From Peptococcaceae bacterium BRH_c23 (GTDB taxonomy: Bacteria > Bacillota_B > Desulfitobacteriia > Desulfitobacteriales > Desulfitobacteriaceae): 5,544 nt of DNA. The stretch lies in assembly GCA_000961805.1 (NCBI GenBank), contig LADV01000335.1, positions 1 through 5,544 of the forward strand, read 5' to 3'. The translations under genes were made by a program, and so were the position numbers. Below are positions 4,761 through 5,544 of the stretch, in pieces. The number at the start of each line of letters is the position of its first letter. Positions within the stretch are counted from its first letter, which is position 1. The notes under the pieces were generated by a model that was not told the DNA's origin, did no database searches, and saw only the letters and a program-made list of their open reading frames with translations.

Positions 4761-4795
4761 GAAGCACCCACCTCTTTAGGTGGTGTGTAGTTCAC
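4761..4795 (+). mobile_element. Orphan right end of an IS200/IS605-type element
   Basis: GAAGCACCCACCTCTTTAGG continues to GTGGTGTGTAGTTCAC. The layout 'GAAGC - hairpin with CTTTAG loop - AGTTCAC' is that of many IS200/IS605 right ends, where a subterminal hairpin is bound by the Y1 transposase and the same DNA forms the 3' scaffold of the TnpB guide (omega) RNA. The stem here is CCACCT (4768-4773) with AGGTGG (4778-4783), extended by CAC/GTG past a bulged T. No tnpA or tnpB coding sequence is seen upstream, so this is a solo end or a non-autonomous derivative. The assignment rests on pattern recognition. Confidence 0.5.
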
Positions 4796-4815
4796 TAGTT
4801 CCATGTAGTTCCATG
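4796..4815 (+). repeat. 10-bp tandem repeat next to the IS end
   Basis: TAGTTCCATG occurs twice in succession directly after the TTCAC that closes the IS200/IS605-like end. In a live element this position would hold the flanking target or guide sequence. Confidence 0.75.
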
Positions 4816-4831
4816 TATTACCAGAATAGTA

Positions 4832-4860
4832 TTTCCATCAGTTCCTAGATAGTATATAAT
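4832..4860 (+). promoter_or_regulatory. Promoter of the VapBC-type operon
   Basis: TTTCCA (4832-4837), 17-bp spacer and a perfect TATAAT (4855-4860). It lies about 65 nt before the antitoxin start, with no other gene between. The leader from about 4867 to 4925 contains the strong AGAAGGAGGG ribosome binding site. Confidence 0.5.
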
Positions 4861-4925
4861 TAGACATATACAAAGGATAAAGAACGGGCAAGAATAGATT
4901 TTAAACCTTTAAGAAGGAGGGATTC

Positions 4926-5192
4926 TTGTTGGAAGCCACACAACCTGTTAGACATAGTTCAGTCAACGAGGACTATAGAGTAGTATTGATTCCGAAAGAT
5001 ATGGTGGACTTTATTAAAGAAAAGCTGGGAAAAGATGTACTTTGGGTTTATGATGAGGACTCCAAGGAACTTACGCTCATTAAGCGACCAGATTCCTATA
5101 CCGAAGCTCTCTCGGGCTTAGGCGCGGAGATGTGGAAAAAGATTGGAGGCACAGACTACATTAGACGGGATAGAGAACAATGGGACGATTAG
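4926..5192 (+). CDS. AbrB/SpoVT-fold antitoxin of a VapBC-type pair
   Basis: The 88-residue protein has a swapped-hairpin AbrB-like segment at residues 14-54 (NEDYRVVLIPKDMVDFIKEK, then VLWVYDEDSKELTLIKRP), with the typical 'v.IPK.m' motif of DNA-binding AbrB-type antitoxins. The C-terminal part SYTEALSGLGAEMWKKIGG...YIRRDREQWDD matches the 'syteaL.GLg.e.W...YirreReeW' tail that in this group wraps around the PIN toxin. AAGGAGG (4914-4920) lies 5 nt before the TTG at 4926 and 8 nt before the next TTG at 4929, so either could be the start. The last 13 nt overlap the toxin gene, indicating translational coupling. Expected role: neutralise the PIN ribonuclease and repress its own promoter. Confidence 0.83.
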   Translation: MLEATQPVRHSSVNEDYRVVLIPKDMVDFIKEKLGKDVLWVYDEDSKELTLIKRPDSYTEALSGLGAEMWKKIGGTDYIRRDREQWDD

Positions 5193-5544
5193 AAGACGAT
5201 ATCAAGCGGTTTAGCCGCATCGCGATCGATACAAATGCTTTCATATATCTCATGGAGAGACACCCCAAATACTTCACTATAGTGCGAGAGCTATTTAATG
5301 CAGTTGAGATTGGTAAAGTTTACGCAGTCTCATCAGTACTACTTATCACAGAAGTTCTCACCAAACCACTTAAAGATGGTAACAGAGGGTTAGCCGATCG
5401 ATATCTAGCATTTATCAGTACTTTTCCAAACCTCGGGCTAAGAGAAATTGACCAAAATGTTGCACTTCAAGCAGCTAAACTTAGAGCCCAATATGGATTT
5501 AAGACCCCTGACGCATTGTTTATCGCAACAGCAATAGAAGAAAA
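5180..5544 (+). CDS. PIN-domain ribonuclease toxin, VapC-like (runs off right edge)
   Basis: The ATG at 5180, inside the antitoxin's end, opens a frame of 121 complete codons to the window edge. PIN-domain landmarks are present: FSRIAIDTNAFIYLMER with D17, VSSVLLITEVLTKPL with E58, and GFKTPDALFIATAIE with D111, three of the usual four metal-binding acidic residues; the fourth should lie just beyond the edge. The segment between holds the helical core. PIN toxins of this kind cleave tRNA or rRNA when freed from the antitoxin. Size so far and the motif spacing fit a normal VapC of about 130-140 residues. The 13-nt overlap is longer than the common 1-4 nt. Target RNA cannot be predicted. Confidence 0.87.
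   Translation, partial: MGRLEDDIKRFSRIAIDTNAFIYLMERHPKYFTIVRELFNAVEIGKVYAVSSVLLITEVLTKPLKDGNRGLADRYLAFISTFPNLGLREIDQNVALQAAKLRAQYGFKTPDALFIATAIEE

Noticed and set aside
4368..4779. Open frames on both strands (4368-4565, 4409-4657, 4588-4779)
   Set aside because: All lie within the G+C-rich repeat mosaic; their proline- and arginine-rich products reflect repeat composition and share pieces such as SVGDW only because the repeats recur.

Overview
The window looks like an accessory, mobile-element-rich part of a low-to-moderate G+C Firmicutes chromosome, probably a clostridial or Peptococcaceae-like lineage. The grounds are AT-rich intergenic DNA, strong GGAGG-type ribosome binding sites, frequent TTG starts, and the protein families present (Rpn-type nuclease/transposase, YgiT zinc finger, VapBC, LytTR/AgrA-type receiver, IS66 and IS1634 relics). 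The genus cannot be fixed from sequence alone.

Layout. On the left edge the first 41 codons of an Rpn/PD-(D/E)XK family protein run off the window on the minus strand. Bases 125-397 hold no gene I can support. Next comes a truncated IS66 end (about 471-778) that keeps the terminal repeat and most of tnpA; its inner side is cut off by a G+C-rich dispersed repeat (copy A). The IS66 end sits 3 nt beyond the stop codon of a minus-strand two-gene unit: a 188-residue protein with a DUF4258/RelE-like C-terminal part, followed by a YgiT/MqsA-type zinc-finger protein, arranged like a toxin-antitoxin operon. A second repeat copy (B) separates this unit from an XRE repressor gene (minus). Divergent from the repressor is a plus-strand gene for a stand-alone AgrA/LytTR-type receiver domain with no output domain. 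Their 137-152 bp shared intergenic region contains a palindrome and a TATAAT box.

Bases 2685-3250 carry no convincing gene but do carry a perfect 34-bp palindrome and a strong hairpin at the downstream edge of a decayed IS1634-family transposase pseudogene (3251-4323, minus). That pseudogene lacks its N-terminal part, has a frameshift near 3801-3810 and probably an internal deletion. Bases 4373-4815 are a mosaic of non-coding repeats: a long inverted repeat, a GGTGTCAGGCACC hairpin, an 18-bp tandem repeat, repeat copies C and D, and what looks like an orphan IS200/IS605 right end.

The right end holds a well-formed type II toxin-antitoxin operon: a promoter, a strong ribosome binding site, an AbrB-fold antitoxin, and an overlapping PIN-domain (VapC) toxin that runs off the window.

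Taken together this is a 'graveyard' island: two small stabilisation-type modules and a regulator/receiver pair stitched between IS fragments, with one repeat family marking several of the junctions.
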